A stretch of DNA of 64,000 nt from Pelodera strongyloides (lineage: Eukaryota > Nematoda > Chromadorea > Rhabditida > Rhabditidae), in assembly GCA_036852015.1 (NCBI GenBank), contig JAANDG010000331.1, positions 99,196-163,195 of the forward strand, read 5' to 3'. Position numbers and translations under genes: made by a program. Position 1 is the first letter of the stretch; each line of letters opens with the position of its first letter. This document shows, piece after piece, positions 49,350 through 61,957 of the stretch. The notes beneath the pieces were generated by a model. The model saw only the letters and a list, made by a program, of their open reading frames with translations, was not told where the DNA came from and did no database searches.

Positions 49350-52300
49350 ATGGATTTTCAGTACGATCAGAGCACGTCCAAGGTTTGACCCGTTTGAAAC
49401 TTCGTTTCCATTCATAAAAAATCAGTTTTTTATGTTACGTTAGTTCGTGCAATGTAAGCCTGTGCGTAGCGTCTTCTGTATGATGTATGACGGGAATAGG
49501 GAATTAATTTTAAATAAAAGCTCCGATGTTTCAATAGGGGGGGGCACTGATCAAACTGTTTCTTCAGGAAACCTGGGAATCGCGGGAATCAACTACCGCA
49601 GTTCATCAATACTACCAAATTTGTGCGCTCATCAAATTAAAATTAATATTAATGATAATAAAATTGTAGTGTCTGCTTCCTCCTCTTCCTTCGCCGTATG
49701 ACAATACGAAGGATGGTCCTTCGGATGACATTCCCACAGAAGCGCTTAATCTGTCCAAGGAGGACCTCATTAGGTTACTCGCCTGTTTTGAAACAGAGCT
49801 CGATGGACGCGATGAACTTATACGCACACTCAAGGTAGGAGATTACGTTTTTCTCCGGGGCATATATCCTGGGCGTAAATGGGGATGCGTCTGTTTTCTG
49901 TTTAGCATCAACCAGCAACATTCATAGGTGTGTATCCGGAGCTTCTTTCTGTCAATATTGACTTCAATTTCATTTAATGTTATTTAGGAGGAGCAGGCCA
50001 GAAACATGTATTTCGAGGCCAAATATGGGCGTTTGTCTCCCGGAGACCCGTTTTTGGCCTTGCGCCGAGACAGTGAAACGACAGAGGAAATCTTGGACAA
50101 GGAGGCAATCGGCGAACTATACGAGTCACAGCTCATTCAGTTGGAGAAACTAATTGCCGTCCACAAGAAATCACACAATAGGGCGAAAATGGTTTGTATT
50201 TTTGTTGTTTATAGATCTTCTATTCGTGCTCGTTTTTTGTTAGTTTCATGCCCTAATCTGAGTTTTTTTTGGCCTATATATTTGAATATTTATTATACTC
50301 ATTAAAAAGAGCGCAACGCCGTGAGAGACGATGGAAAAGAAAAATCAAAGTAGATAATATAGATACTAGGATATAATTTCCACCAACAGTATATAGATTG
50401 TAATTCCACAAGAGTTAACAAAGAAAACGATGTTGATAGCGATGTGACTATATAGGTTATTACGGTAACTAGATTCAGAATATCATAGTTAGTGAAGTTC
50501 AGATCTTGTCTGCCACGGAACGTCGTCACGCGAAATCACTACGGGAATTAGAATTGGAGAAAGAGCGCAAAAGTGCTTATGCAGCTCAGGGTGACGATGT
50601 TGTGGCCTTTTTGGAAAAGGAGAGGGAGAAACTGCAACAACAGGTTAGATTTGTGATTTATTTCTGTTTTCTGATTCTGATTTGAATATGGCATAGTTAG
50701 TGGGTTTTTTTTGTCTAGTGGGCGGTGAAATTTGTAGTCCTATGTCCTGTCAGAAACATTATATGTATGTGATAGGCGTTTAGTAGGATGTATTTCAGAA
50801 GTATGCGAAGTGTGTGCTAGCTCTTAGGGCGCGTTAGGGATGCCGAATTCCGGACAAAACGTTTCAAAAATTGTTCGGGATGGGCGGTCGGAAATGTAAA
50901 TCTTTTCTACGGTTCATATAGCCTGGGCACCGAGACCACTTATATTTAGGTATGCAGAAATGATTGGAGCCATTATGAATGTCTCTATGTCCAAAGGCTA
51001 AATGTACTGTGGAAAACAATTTCGTTTCCGATTCTGGCCATCCCGAACTACTTTAAAACGTTTTTTGTTCGGGATTCGGCATCCCGAACGCGCCCTTATC
51101 ATTAGATGGGAGTGCAGTGTGCTTCGTTTACGCATTTACCCTACCGCGTTTTCAGCTCGATTTCCAACTGAACGAGGTTGCTAATGCTAAAAAGGAGAGC
51201 GAAAAATTGGAGAAGAAATTGCAACAGGAACAAGAAAAACATAAGGTGAACATTTGACCATATCATGTTTGCTTCTTTCCTCTTTCCGCGCACATTCAGT
51301 TCATGGTATGATCTATAATCGTTGGTTTTTTTTATGTTTATATATTCACTCTTGGTAAGTACTGTGGCATTTTTAATCCGCGAACTGTCCCTTTTCCGGC
51401 ATTTCTCAATTGATAAGCCGTTTTCTTTTGTAGTAATCTTTCCATATTTCCAGGCAATGATACTATATCTAGTCAACGAGAGAAAGCAAATGGTTGTGAA
51501 GATGCACGAGTTGAGACTGAAATCTGAATCCGGTGAGGGTTTCTAGTCGCCATCTGATGACAATAATTTTTGACATCTGGTTGACAATTAACTGTTTTCT
51601 ATTGTGAGAGGAAAACCATTCATTACCTTATTTTTTATTATAGCTCCGTCCAGTGTTCCAATCGATGCTGGACTTGTGGACGAACTGAAGAAGGAAGTAA
51701 ACTTTGCCCGTCATGAGAGGGACCAACTAAGAACTGCAAACAAGTCACTAAAGGCGGAAAACTTGAGTTTGAAGGTATGTCAGTTTGCCAGTCAGTAGTC
51801 GTTATACGTCTGTGTACGTCTATGTTTATTACGCATTACGAGCATTGAACTACCCACGGACGGTTTTATTAAAAACGGATACCTACAGTGCTGTTTATAA
51901 GAGTGGTCTAGTCTAACATGTATTTTGATATATTTTGCGGAAATACTCAACGAGGATTCTTAAAAAGTTAATTAGTTGCGCTCTGAAGTGAAGTTGGTGT
52001 GGCATACATTCGCTCGTATAGTGGGCCACAGGGGCACTTAGTCTTATTTGTTACCCTGCTAACTTACAAGTTTCTTCCTTCCAGGAGGTAGTAAAGGGAC
52101 AGGAAGCGGACCTGCTGAATTTACGAAGAAATATGATATCATCTACAAAGCTTCCCATGGAGCCGCAGGTGCGTCGTTATATTTATGTTTGTATTGTAAT
52201 TAGGTGTTTTGTGTATACCTTCTTATTGGTATACTGATACATTACGTTGTTCAAGTGGGCATGGTTGCGCTTCATGAAGCATATTGCGAAGAACATTACA

Positions 52301-53970
52301 TTTGCATCCCCAAGTATTTGTTATGGGCAACCTGTGTCCTGTGGCACGAAGTTTGCATATAATACATGGAGATGTTCAGACAGTGCTTCGCAAACCACGT
52401 ATCATACCGCTTTAATATCGTGCGTATGTATTATGCATTGTATTCAGGTCGGAACGTCTGATAGTTCGTTGGTGGTGACAAATCGAATGGCTACGACTTC
52501 CCAGCCCCCTCGAGTGATCAGGTTGAGCAGTTCAAGCAGTTTTCCGGCAGAAAAAAGTAGACTACCTAGAGCACCCAGTAGTCCTTCACGGTGAGACATA
52601 TATGCACTTTTACTTTTAACCTGCACTGCATCTTCTACATTCTGACTGAGCGTGCCTCTAATATGCACCGAGTTACAGAAAAGTGGAATGTTTCTTCTCG
52701 AACATAAGTTTGTCAATTCGAACGGGAAGTCTGCCGATTCCAGATCGAGTTTTCGCAACTCACTCTTCCTAGTATAGCAAAGATTTGTGTTCGCTAGTTG
52801 GGCTTTCTGTTGGTAATGCTGAATGTTTAGTGGTAGTATGTAGTTGGACAGTGTTGTTCGTTGTAGTACTGTCGTTGGTCACACTTTGTAGAATGTAGGA
52901 CTGTGAAGTGCATATCCACTCTTTATTTCGCACATTTCGCAGACTGTTAGCAGTGAGCAACATTGCAAAACCTTGTCAAATCTTGAGTTGCTTTTGCTTA
53001 CTTTGCGTATTCAGCGTACCCACCACTCCAACTCGAACCATTGCATCCCCGAGGATACCCTCTTCGCCTACGAAAAAGACTCCGGCAATGGGCATAGGTG
53101 TTGGGACAGTTCGCAGGTATGGTGCTTGCTTGACCACAGACTATTATTGCCATGTTCAGAAAATACATTGAATAGTTCGGGTTTTTGAGCGAACAGTTCG
53201 ATCGAAATTGAATGTGTCTTCCTTGATCTGAGACCTCTACAAGTGTGTTATTAAAAGTCGTTTCAAAAAGTAGCTCTCATATTGAAGCTGAAACATTCTG
53301 CTTAAATCGACAGTGAACTAAAAAAATATAGTTAATTAGTGGGACCGCCTATATACTTTTTCAGGCAAGCCCACCCGACCAAATTCCAAGCGGAACCAGA
53401 ACTTCAACAACTTGAAGAAGCGATCAAAGGACTGGAACAAAATGGAGGTATGTGGTGACATCAAATACTTTTTAAAACAAATTATAATGATAATGTTATT
53501 GTTGCTTCATATGCGTCTATATAGAGGCTTGGTCTATGTCCCCCTGGGCCCCCTTCGGTATTTTAGATGCTAATTTCAAACTGAGGCACTCTCTGGATTA
53601 GTACCGCAATATATTCCTTCAGGTTCCTCTTCGTCCAAACGCAGCAATTCGCTGACACGTGGTCGGAGTAGTATTGATGTGAAAAGAACAGAACCATCAT
53701 CAGTTCCTGGGGGTACTGTATATAGGACGGAACCGGGGGCACGGCCGAATACCGCTTCAGCAGGACTGCGGTTTGTATTAGAATATAATGTTAATGTAAA
53801 TTAGGATTGTCGGATTATGTAGTCCAACGAGTGAGCTGAATAGAGAATTTTAAGATTCGTTAAATACTGATTTCAGAATCCCGTCAAAGGTCGAAAAACC
53901 GGTCGAGCGCAAACTTTCTAGCACAGGAAAGAAAAGCTCCTTGCTGAAAGCCTTCACTGCTGGAAAGTAG
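49350..53970 (+). CDS. CortBP2-domain coiled-coil protein (CTTNBP2/CTTNBP2NL-like)
   Basis: Thirteen exons close in phase: 49350-49382, 49670-49834, 49988-50191, 50503-50643, 51156-51245, 51454-51532, 51644-51774, 52085-52168, 52448-52590, 53015-53116, 53365-53447, 53623-53770 and 53877-53970, giving 498 residues. The N-terminal CortBP2 domain is clear: LSKEDLIRLLACFETELDGR, YFEAKYGRLSPGDPFLALRR, the coiled coil with GDDVVAFLEKEREKLQQQ, and LYLVNERKQMVVKMHELR. A second coiled coil (LVDELKKEVNFARHERDQL) follows, then a Ser/Thr/Pro-rich basic tail ending KSSLLKAFTAGK. Vertebrate relatives bind cortactin and striatin-phosphatase (STRIPAK) complexes and regulate actin in dendrites and along stress fibres. 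There are no ankyrin repeats, so it is closer to the NL-type short form. The first exon (MDFQYDQSTSK) is the least certain. Confidence 0.88.
50283..50445 (-). repeat. Dispersed repeat, partner of 6440-6600
   Basis: Reverse-complement copy of the sequence at 6440-6600, including GAGCGCAACGCCGTGAGAGA. It lies in intron 3 of the CortBP2 gene. Confidence 0.75.
50826..51098. mobile_element. GGGCGCGTT family, copy 3
   Basis: The ends are TTAGGGCGCGTTAGGGATGC and GCATCCCGAACGCGCCCTTA. The interior (CGGAAATGTAAATCTTTTC, CATATAGCC) matches copy 2 (39537-39811). Both flanks read TTA, compatible with a 3-bp target duplication. It lies in intron 4 of the CortBP2 gene. Confidence 0.85.
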
Positions 53971-55011
53971 CTTGGTCATTTTATTCGATTCCTACTATCC
54001 AGAAGGATTATTCACTATTTTTTATCGTGATTGTTGTTATTATAACAGCCTTTTCCTAGGCTCTTCCAAACATTTGTAATATTATGTGTTGGAAATTTGC
54101 ACAACCGTAATCCGGAATTGACCTAAGATATTTTTCTGAAATTTTTAATTTCTGAATTGCTTTGGCCGATTCTTAATACTTAGTACTGTAGTACTGTAAG
54201 GTTGTACAAGTGCAAATGTCATAGAGATTCTCTTACCGTGCTCTTACCAGCTATTTTCCCGGTAATTCACAATACTTATAGGAATTCTCGTTTATTTTCA
54301 TTTCTTTTTATACATACGGAGACAGTAGTTTCTCTGTTTTTCACTACTGTTTCTTTTTCATATACAAAATTTGACATTGTCTCAACTCACTTCTAGTTCA
54401 AATACTAATCCAACTAATTCGAATGTACAGTTATTAGTTTCTGGGCATAATTCTCTCAGACACTCTCATTCATCATGTGATCTTTTCTTTCTGCTTGTGA
54501 AATGGATTGTGTACCTTGTATTTTGTTTTATTCTATGGGCGGTCGTAGGATGCTGATTTTTTTAGTGTAGAAGCGAACTGTGCTCAATGCTCAGGTCTCC
54601 TTTTTGTCACCGATTTTCTCAATTTCTACGCTTTAGTCCTGTGTGTCAGTTGTAATAATATGTGAATGATTATGAATGTCCTCTCGATTCTTTGTAGCTA
54701 GGTTTTGTGCCTTAATAGAATGTTTATATTGTAGACAACAGTTATGATGTCGAGATAATAATCCACTTTTATTTATTTTGCGTTCGCAATGATATACAAT
54801 ATACAAAGAGGTTTTTGTGGAATTAGTGGTTACCCGTGGTATTCACTGAAGAGTTGTTTAGATGTGTGCAGCGTCGCATAGTTCTTCCGTGCTAGTGGTT
54901 ATTGTTTCCCAATCCCGTCAGCGTCAGCCGTAGACATTCTAAACATTCAAGCTAACTTCTCACAATTTGTTTGGCTCTCTTTCAGAATGGTAGCGGGTAA
55001 AAAAGTACAGA
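53971..55011. other. Spacer between convergent CortBP2 gene and NIPA-like gene
   Basis: T-rich, presumably holding both 3' UTRs. No coding segment, repeat or RNA gene recognised. Confidence 0.45.
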
Positions 55012-56847
55012 TCACAGCGATACTAACTTATCGGAACTGGGCTCCGCCATTGTAGGACTATCGTAAATTGCTCTCACGAAGGTATTGCGCGCATGATTTA
55101 TCTTCTGTGAAATAGAGGTCTGAAATCGTTTCAGTTAGCAAAGAAAGAACATCTCGAAACGTTTATGAAAACCGTAGAAACAAGATTACCAATGCATAGC
55201 ATAAGCAAACCAAGGGAAGTACTCTGTAACGAGCGAAGGAAGGCAACGACAAGTAGAAACTCACGCTGGAATGTTCGAATAGTCCTAAAAGACTGGACCA
55301 CATGGGCAAACCAGTTAGGGGATCCTCGCTCAGTACTGGACAATCCATTCGATGCAAAATGGACGGTTGCACAATACCATCCAAACACTTCGGCAGTATT
55401 GTGCGATTGCACAGCTTGCAGTGTAGGCTGAAAGACGTAGTTTTGTGATACGATTGACGTATACTACACTTTATTCTTTGGGTTCCTGCTTCCGTTTTCA
55501 TCGTTTAAGACGTTCAAACTCACCATTTTGTGTTCAAATCAGTGTCAACTACTGCGTCCCAATGGGCGATGGCAAACCGGGCAATCTTGTGGTCTGTTTC
55601 TAGTAATTCTTCACCGAATACGTCGGAAATCACAGTAGAGGCAAACTCGGAATCATCGACCTGAAACAGTCAAAACATTTAATCCCTTGATAGTATTTAA
55701 ACATTATATCATAATGACTGCTCACGACACAGACACACCTGTACATTACGGACATCAATCCCTTGTAGGTTCTTGAAATATCCCCTTAGATGGTGCCGAA
55801 CTTGGGCGGCTGACGTCCAGTTGTGGAAAAAATCGATAGTACCATTTCGGTATGGACAGGTCAGCTCGTGTGCTGAGGTGAGCTGATCTCGGGCATGCCT
55901 AGACGTAAGAATACTACGAAGTGCGGGACAATGGTCAGAATTTCCATCGTTCTTTTATAGCAGCAGTAAATATTACATTAAACAGGTTTATTTTACGTCC
56001 TTCAAACACCCAGGACTAACGTGGTAAACAAATTTAATGACGCAGGAGACAAGTGCAAACTTCCATGCATTTGAAAATATTGATGGCTGGCGCACCTTAG
56101 ACATTTCTTGTATACTTGAATGCTGACACTCGTTATTCGAGGTAGGACTGTTGATAAAACACGATCGCATCCAACGCATTTGAGAATGCCTTTTCCTGAA
56201 TCGGAACCGTTAGAGGACAACGAAAACGAATGGTATGTTCAGTATCGCTTTTAAAAGGGGCAATTGTACACATACCATGGCACTTCCAGCCGTGCAAGGC
56301 AGCATAAGTCGCAGAAAGTTCTGAAGATTTGTCGCCCCATCCAGAGGACTAAATAATATGAAACTTTCTTAGTTTGTAAACGCGAAAAAATATCATCATA
56401 AGTCCCATGAAAATTCAACATAGGAAACGTACAGTAAAAGTCTTTATGCGATCGAGATAACCTTCGAGTCGTTCTCCGTTGGAGCTTCTCCTTAATAGTA
56501 AGAATTAAACAGACGTCTGAAACATTGCGAAGCTGAGCCTTTCTCGGCCCAAGACAAAAACACCTTAGGTGTCAGAGCCATATCTCTTTTATGCGATACT
56601 TCATAATATAATATAATGAATCCTTGAGCACGTTAGGGGTAAGAACCATTATGAAAACAAACCTTTTCTTGAATAGATCAGCCTCGCCTGTGTTCGCATA
56701 CCCTTCCACATCCAATACAGACTTGTAAAGTTCATTCACTGCTGTTGCTGCTCTCCTTTTTAAATTTTTTATTCGCTCGAGCGTCGCCGATGTGTCTTCC
56801 ATTCGAGATTCTGTAGATTTTCTTCTTAGAAGGTCGGACACGGACAT
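55012..56847 (-). CDS. NIPA/ZC3HC1-like C3HC zinc-finger protein
   Basis: Eight exons close in phase: 56847-56663, 56490-56433, 56348-56276, 56195-56096, 55898-55739, 55660-55524, 55427-55265 and 55119-55012, giving 327 residues. First zinc domain: DRIKTFTSSGWGDKS, YAALHGWKCHG, then CVGCDRVL, then LTSAHELTCPYR (a C-x2-C...H-x3-C pattern, as in the zf-C3HC domain). Second half: CLHCKLCNRTIL followed by HRMDCPV and LPMW, as in the Rsm1/NIPA C-terminal domain. The length is nearer fission yeast Rsm1 (about 300) than human NIPA (502). Family members sit at the nuclear envelope/pore; human NIPA was described as an F-box-type substrate adaptor and later as a nuclear basket component. The N-terminal 60 residues are helical. 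The open frame 5' of the ATG has no earlier Met. Confidence 0.88.
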
Positions 56848-57937
56848 TAGTACCTTCAAGTAAACATCAAATATTAATGCATTTTAAAATTGGAAATGAA
56901 AGAAAAAACACAAACGGAAGAAGAAATAATAACAAAGGAAGACACCAGTAAAAAATTTCTAAAGGTGTATCAATAAAATATAATTTCTGTCTGGCAATTT
57001 GCCATTGTGCGATTGGGTTTCACAGGGCGAGGCCTGTGTACTGTCGCCTTTGTGCCTCAGAATCCGACCTCGAGTCGATATTTCCTCTTCGCGTGCTATC
57101 CTGAAGAGAGCCCAGAGAAAAATGGCAGAAATACTACAATGTACGCCGAATACCCAGTGACGAAAATTTGGGGCGTGTCCACATCTTGTGAGGCAAAATA
57201 GTTTTACCTTTTAGAAGTAAAAACTTCTAGAAGTAGAAGTAGAACTTTTAGAAGTAGAGTATATATAATAAAATGGGTCCAATACGCGGTTAGTATTTTC
57301 GCCGAATAATAATTTATTTTCCGAGAAACCATATATTGAATCCCATGGTTTTTCTATTTTTTGTGCCACAACGTGACTACAATATAACACATTCTTTCCA
57401 AAAGCAAATCTCTTCTAAAACTACAAACAATACATATGATTTCAATACTTAATTTGGGTGCCCGAACTCGCTGAACCCGTTGCAATTCAGATATGGCAAG
57501 AAACGACAAAAAAGTGCGCTTGAATGCTTCCACTGGGGGAAAATATATTAGGCTGATTCTCCTAGAATTTGTAATTTTATAGTGTTTCCAGGCCTGTGCG
57601 AAATTATATTTGCATGCTCTTTCAATACGGTGTCGATAAACGATAAACCTACCTACACAATTGCACCGTCACTTTGTTGTTAGCATCGGTGAATGTAGTT
57701 AGTAGTTTTTTATTCGAAATCGTGTGTGATGTTCTAGAGACAGTACTAGGGAATGACGAATAACATCGATTGCATGTAGTAACACACATTTGATAAACGT
57801 CAGCCTACAATGTCAATTATGTTACTTTCAGGACGGAGTCGGGAATCTGTGAAAAGGGCCTTGAACGAGGAGAATCATCCCTTTTTCCGCACCTATCCTT
57901 TTTGACGTGATTGACGTATACGTAGGTAGATGATGAC
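56848..57937. other. Intergenic, nothing recognised
   Basis: AT-rich. There is a short local repeat of GAAGTAGAA-type units at 57212-57260. No exon could be supported on either strand. Confidence 0.45.
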
Positions 57938-58202
57938 TTTAAAGGTTAAAGGTTAAAGCCAGGACTGTTCTTCAGGGCCCCGAAGGGGTCCTTGCAGTCC
58001 GCTCTGGTCTACCGAAGTAGTGCGCTCCAGAGAATAGGCCATCTTTGATTACGGAATGGGTGGCCAGCCCTGATCCAAGAAACCTTCCCAAGTGTTCACC
58101 TGGTACCGTTTTTAACACCCGGTCGGTGCAACCAGCCGCGGGATTGAACCCCGGTTGTGTGTGTGGTGAGTAGCAGCGCTTGCCACTACACCACCGGCTA
58201 TT
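57938..58202 (-). mobile_element. tRNA-derived SINE
   Basis: On the minus strand it starts TAGCCGGTGGTGTAGTGGCA (A box) with the B box GGTTCAATCCC about 50 bp later, as in a tRNA. A body of about 190 bp follows, and the tail is repeated CCTTTAA units (57938-57957). All hallmarks of a pol III SINE are present. The head is closest to the tRNA-Gly/Glu type by eye. Confidence 0.8.
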
Positions 58203-58638
58203 TTTTCTCCCCATTAGGCTGACTTTGCTTGTTTACCGTTCTCCATTTAATTATACCATTATATGTAAAATGCAACATCGCAATCATCGCTATGTGTACC
58301 GCATCTGTGAACTTTTTTAATTAATTAATTAATATTTATTTATTTATATATGTATGTATTTATTAAATAACGCCAAGTTTAACATGTATGCTCTAGTTCA
58401 TGGCGTGACTCTAGTGTTTTCATGCCTCCGCATTATAAACGTCATAAACGCTTTATAAACGTCATAATGTAAAAGATCCGGTTGTTCCACAACCACAACA
58501 TACCATTGTAATTTATTACGTAAAATCTCTGCGGCTTCCCGGTATGACTTCGCACTATAATGCGATCCTTTACTACACCTATGAATGAAATATTTGTGTG
58601 GAAGTCTTACAGCTAAAGCCTTCTTTTTTCCTTTAGCC

Positions 58639-58952
58639 TGTAAGTGATGAGAAGTTGCAAGTGATTAATTGTTTTGTACTTAGGTGTGTGGTGTGTGTGT
58701 GTGTTATTTTTATAGTTAGCCGTTCTTAGATTAATTGCACTTCTCTCTATCTTATGTTGTTTACTAACACATACTCCTACTAACATCAGTTGTGTGTGTG
58801 CATTGACCAAGAGCGCTAGCTCTTGGCCATGGTCCAAGGATAAAGAATAATGGCTATATATTCTCTGTGTATTATTCTACAACACGCAATATACAGAGTT
58901 ATATTTTAATAGAATGGCTAGCGGCGGGGCCGGCCGCTAGCTGAGTTCTACA
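58639..58952 (+). repeat. LTR1
   Basis: 314 bp, TG...CA. It contains a (GT)n stretch, a TATA-like GGCTATATATTC and two perfect stem-loops: CCAAGAGCGCTAGCTCTTGG at about 58807 and GCTAGCGGC...GCCGCTAGC near the 3' end. Confidence 0.93.
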
Positions 58953-58964
58953 TGGCGACCGCGG
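58953..58964 (+). other. Primer-binding site
   Basis: TGGCGACCGCGG directly follows LTR1; TGG pairs with the CCA end of the primer tRNA. The same 12 bases follow LTR2 at 61019-61030. Confidence 0.75.
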
Positions 58965-60699
58965 TAGATGGTAGTTTTTAGTATTTAGATAATTTAGATG
59001 TTATCTGATGACAATTACAGGTAGATTATATTTGTGCTTTTTTTAGTGATAATTGTAGGTTATTTTTATTGTAGATTTTACTTATTGCTGACCATATTTT
59101 GTATGTTTTGTAGATTTTTCTGCACTGAAGTTCCTGTTGAATACCGTTACCTTACTAGCTGATCCACATTTTAATGAAAAGAGAGTGAGAGAGGTCGACT
59201 TTTGAGGTTGACTCTAGGGTACTAAGTAAGTGTGGCTTTATCTTCATCATTGTTTTATTTTATTAAAAGCCCACATAAGCCCACTCACGCGGTAGTCCGC
59301 AAAATATGAAGTCAAAAGATGCCATCCTAGGAGATGGCCAGCGCTACCGACAGGCGCTAGACTCTACATATGAAATTGTCCTGTGGTTGTGGTGAGGTAA
59401 GCAGGCCTGCCAGTTTTAATTGAGATTAGACCTCTCTCGTACCCTAGGGAAGAAACAAGTACTAAAACAGTGTCGGCTACTTGTGGGACGCCATAAGTAG
59501 GTGAGGAGCGCGCGCAGATAATGATAATTGATGAAATGAGGCGCCAAAATTTAAGGACAAATCTAAGTGGCAGCAGAGCTCATGGTAAGGTACTATGAAG
59601 GTTATTATGTTTTTAATGTATGGTGGGCTAAACAGGATTTCAGTTTTTAAAGCAAAAAGGCAAATTTTGGGGATTCAATTATCAAGCCAGATCAAGGAAG
59701 TTTTTGCAATATTTTGTATTTCTCAGGAGGTCAGTGGTAAGTTTATAATAGTTCGCATAATTTACCATACCAAATCAATATACTAATATTTAGTTATAGA
59801 TAAATTTATTTTAAGTAGCTTTAACATGTTTAGTCATACTACGTTTGCTTTGCAATGTTAGTTTTCTTCATTTAGACATTCTTTCTTCTCTTATTTACGA
59901 GTAGATAAGAGCCTTAGCTGTTACTCCTGACAATTGTTCTGTTTGTCATCCAAAGTAGCATCTAAATTTAACATCACAACTGACTGGTAGAGTAGATCTT
60001 CATGACAAATGTTGTAGACATACGATAGAACATTCGAGTAATCCTCTCAAAATACACCACTTAATTTTAAGATAAGGATGTCACGTTTCCTCTCCCCCCA
60101 CCATGAAAACGGACTGACTGACCAGGAATTGAGGCACGAATTGTGATCGAAGAGGAAGACAGGGCGCCCTACTGCAGAAAGAGATCTTCGTTCAAGAAGG
60201 TGAATGCGAACAACACACGAGTGATTGCGGACAACCATACTTTCCGGTATTTCTCCACGAGCCGATGAACATTATGTTTGATGACTTGGTGTTTCTCTTG
60301 GAAGTCGATATTGATTGAGCTCGTTGATGCCCTATGAGCCTATAATCCCTGATCCGATGACGCATTGTCAAACTTGAGCGGTTATGGTTATGAATCGTGA
60401 ACTTGTTGAGAATTTCCCGTGCTTTATCAATCCTTGGACTTTACTTGTTTACGTATTTTGCAAGAGTTGCTCTGCACTGACTTGGCCACGTCAGTTGCCA
60501 GACGCTTGAGTATAAATACAAGCAACGTAATGAACAATTGGGGGAGCTTTTCTATAACATGTTTGTATCGATTCTTGTAGTGTTTTAGTAAATATTATTG
60601 ATACTTAATTATTTGTTCTAAGTAGTTTTGATAAATATTTGTATAACTATATTGTCTTTATGTATTAATAACTAGCCACACTTAGCGGCCAGTGTAGGA

Positions 60700-61018
60700 T
60701 GTAAGTGATGAGAAGTTGCAAGTGATTAATTGTTTTGTACTTAGGTGTGTGGTGTGTGTGTGTGTTATTTTTATAGTTAGCCGTTCTTAGATAAATTGCA
60801 CTTGTCTCTCTTATGTTGTTTACTAACACATGCTGCAACTAACTTCAGTTGTGTGTGTTACGCTGACCAAGAGCACACGCTCTTGGCCATGGTCCAAGGA
60901 TAAAGTATAATGGCTATATTCTCTGTGTATCTTTCTGAACATCTACAACACACTATATACAGAGATATTTCAACATAGAATGGCTAGCGGCGGGGCCGGC
61001 CGCTAGCTGAGTTCTACA
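60700..61018 (+). repeat. LTR2 (central, diverged)
   Basis: 319 bp, same ends and same order of motifs as LTR1/LTR3 but with substitutions and small indels. The first stem-loop keeps both stem arms (CCAAGAGC and GCTCTTGG) while the 4-base loop changes from GCTA to ACAC. Confidence 0.92.
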
Positions 61019-61109
61019 TGGCGACCGCGGAGGTCTGCCTATTCCACCTATTCTGGCAGACTTCGAACCTACATCTTCCGCCTGATTCGACAACAATTCA
61101 CAACATTCA

Positions 61110-61319
61110 ATGATATTCATAACTTTCCTAACTCCATATCGACATTTTACTAGTAATCGCCCCTCTGCTAATATTATGTCGACATCTACAATACTCTCTT
61201 CTCTACTCTTCATATATATTGCTATCGGGTCGATAGTCGAAGTGCAAGGATCAACTGATAAAAACAAAGGAGCTGCGACCTTGCCGCCTGAAGCTAAGTT
61301 TTTATACTTTGAAGTATGA
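61110..61319 (+). CDS. Short frame with signal-peptide-like start in internal region B
   Basis: A 69-codon frame. From its internal Met the sequence MSTSTILSSLLFIYIAIGSI followed by VEVQG has the shape of a signal peptide (polar start, hydrophobic core, small residue at the cut). A short polar tail and a stop follow. No family recognised. It could be a leftover of an envelope-like gene, a captured host exon, or chance. Confidence 0.25.
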   Translation: MIFITFLTPYRHFTSNRPSANIMSTSTILSSLLFIYIAIGSIVEVQGSTDKNKGAATLPPEAKFLYFEV

Positions 61320-61957
61320 GAAGTTGAGTTACCATATCTAGTACTTTCGTTAGTTACTGAACAATATTCTTGATGGTGGATTTCAGTTGAATGTAAGAAG
61401 GTTTTAACGATAAGCAGCCCCATAAGGACAACCCAACTGAGCTAGGGATGAGATATTATTATTGAATGTAAATAATTATATTTATGAGCCCCGCTAAGAT
61501 GATGTGCGAAACATCCCCGGCAACAATTTAAGGATGGGTGGTTGGGCAGCATGGATTTTGCCGGATCCCACATTAGCCAGTTGAGGATAAGCAAATAATG
61601 ATAATATAAGTTACCCAGTAGGGCTCACTGAAGTGTAACTAGTCCTTATGTATTTAATTTTAATCGTTATTTTGATTGGAATTGAACATTGTTCTAGGAG
61701 ATTGTACTAGACTTTAACTTTCTTATTTTAATGTTGTGATACACCTGACATTGTTGTTGAATTGAATTGACATGTAGCCATATTGTTGAGATAATACCTT
61801 GTAATTGTTAAGATCTTGTGAGAAGACACACAACTCTAGCCATTTTGAAGTTAAGATCTTGATATTGTTCATTTGATAGATGTTAAGACCTTGTCTTGTT
61901 TATCTAATGGACCATCTCAATAAGAGCTGGGGTCCAGCTCTTGTTGAGAGAGGGCGA

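Noticed and set aside
58639..58952. Three independent solo LTRs
   Set aside because: The outer two are identical, and a single AGCC pair flanks the whole array while primer-binding sites follow the first two, so a composite element fits better.
60953..61423. 156-codon minus-strand frame
   Set aside because: It runs through LTR2 and the primer-binding site against the direction of the element, with no recognised domain.
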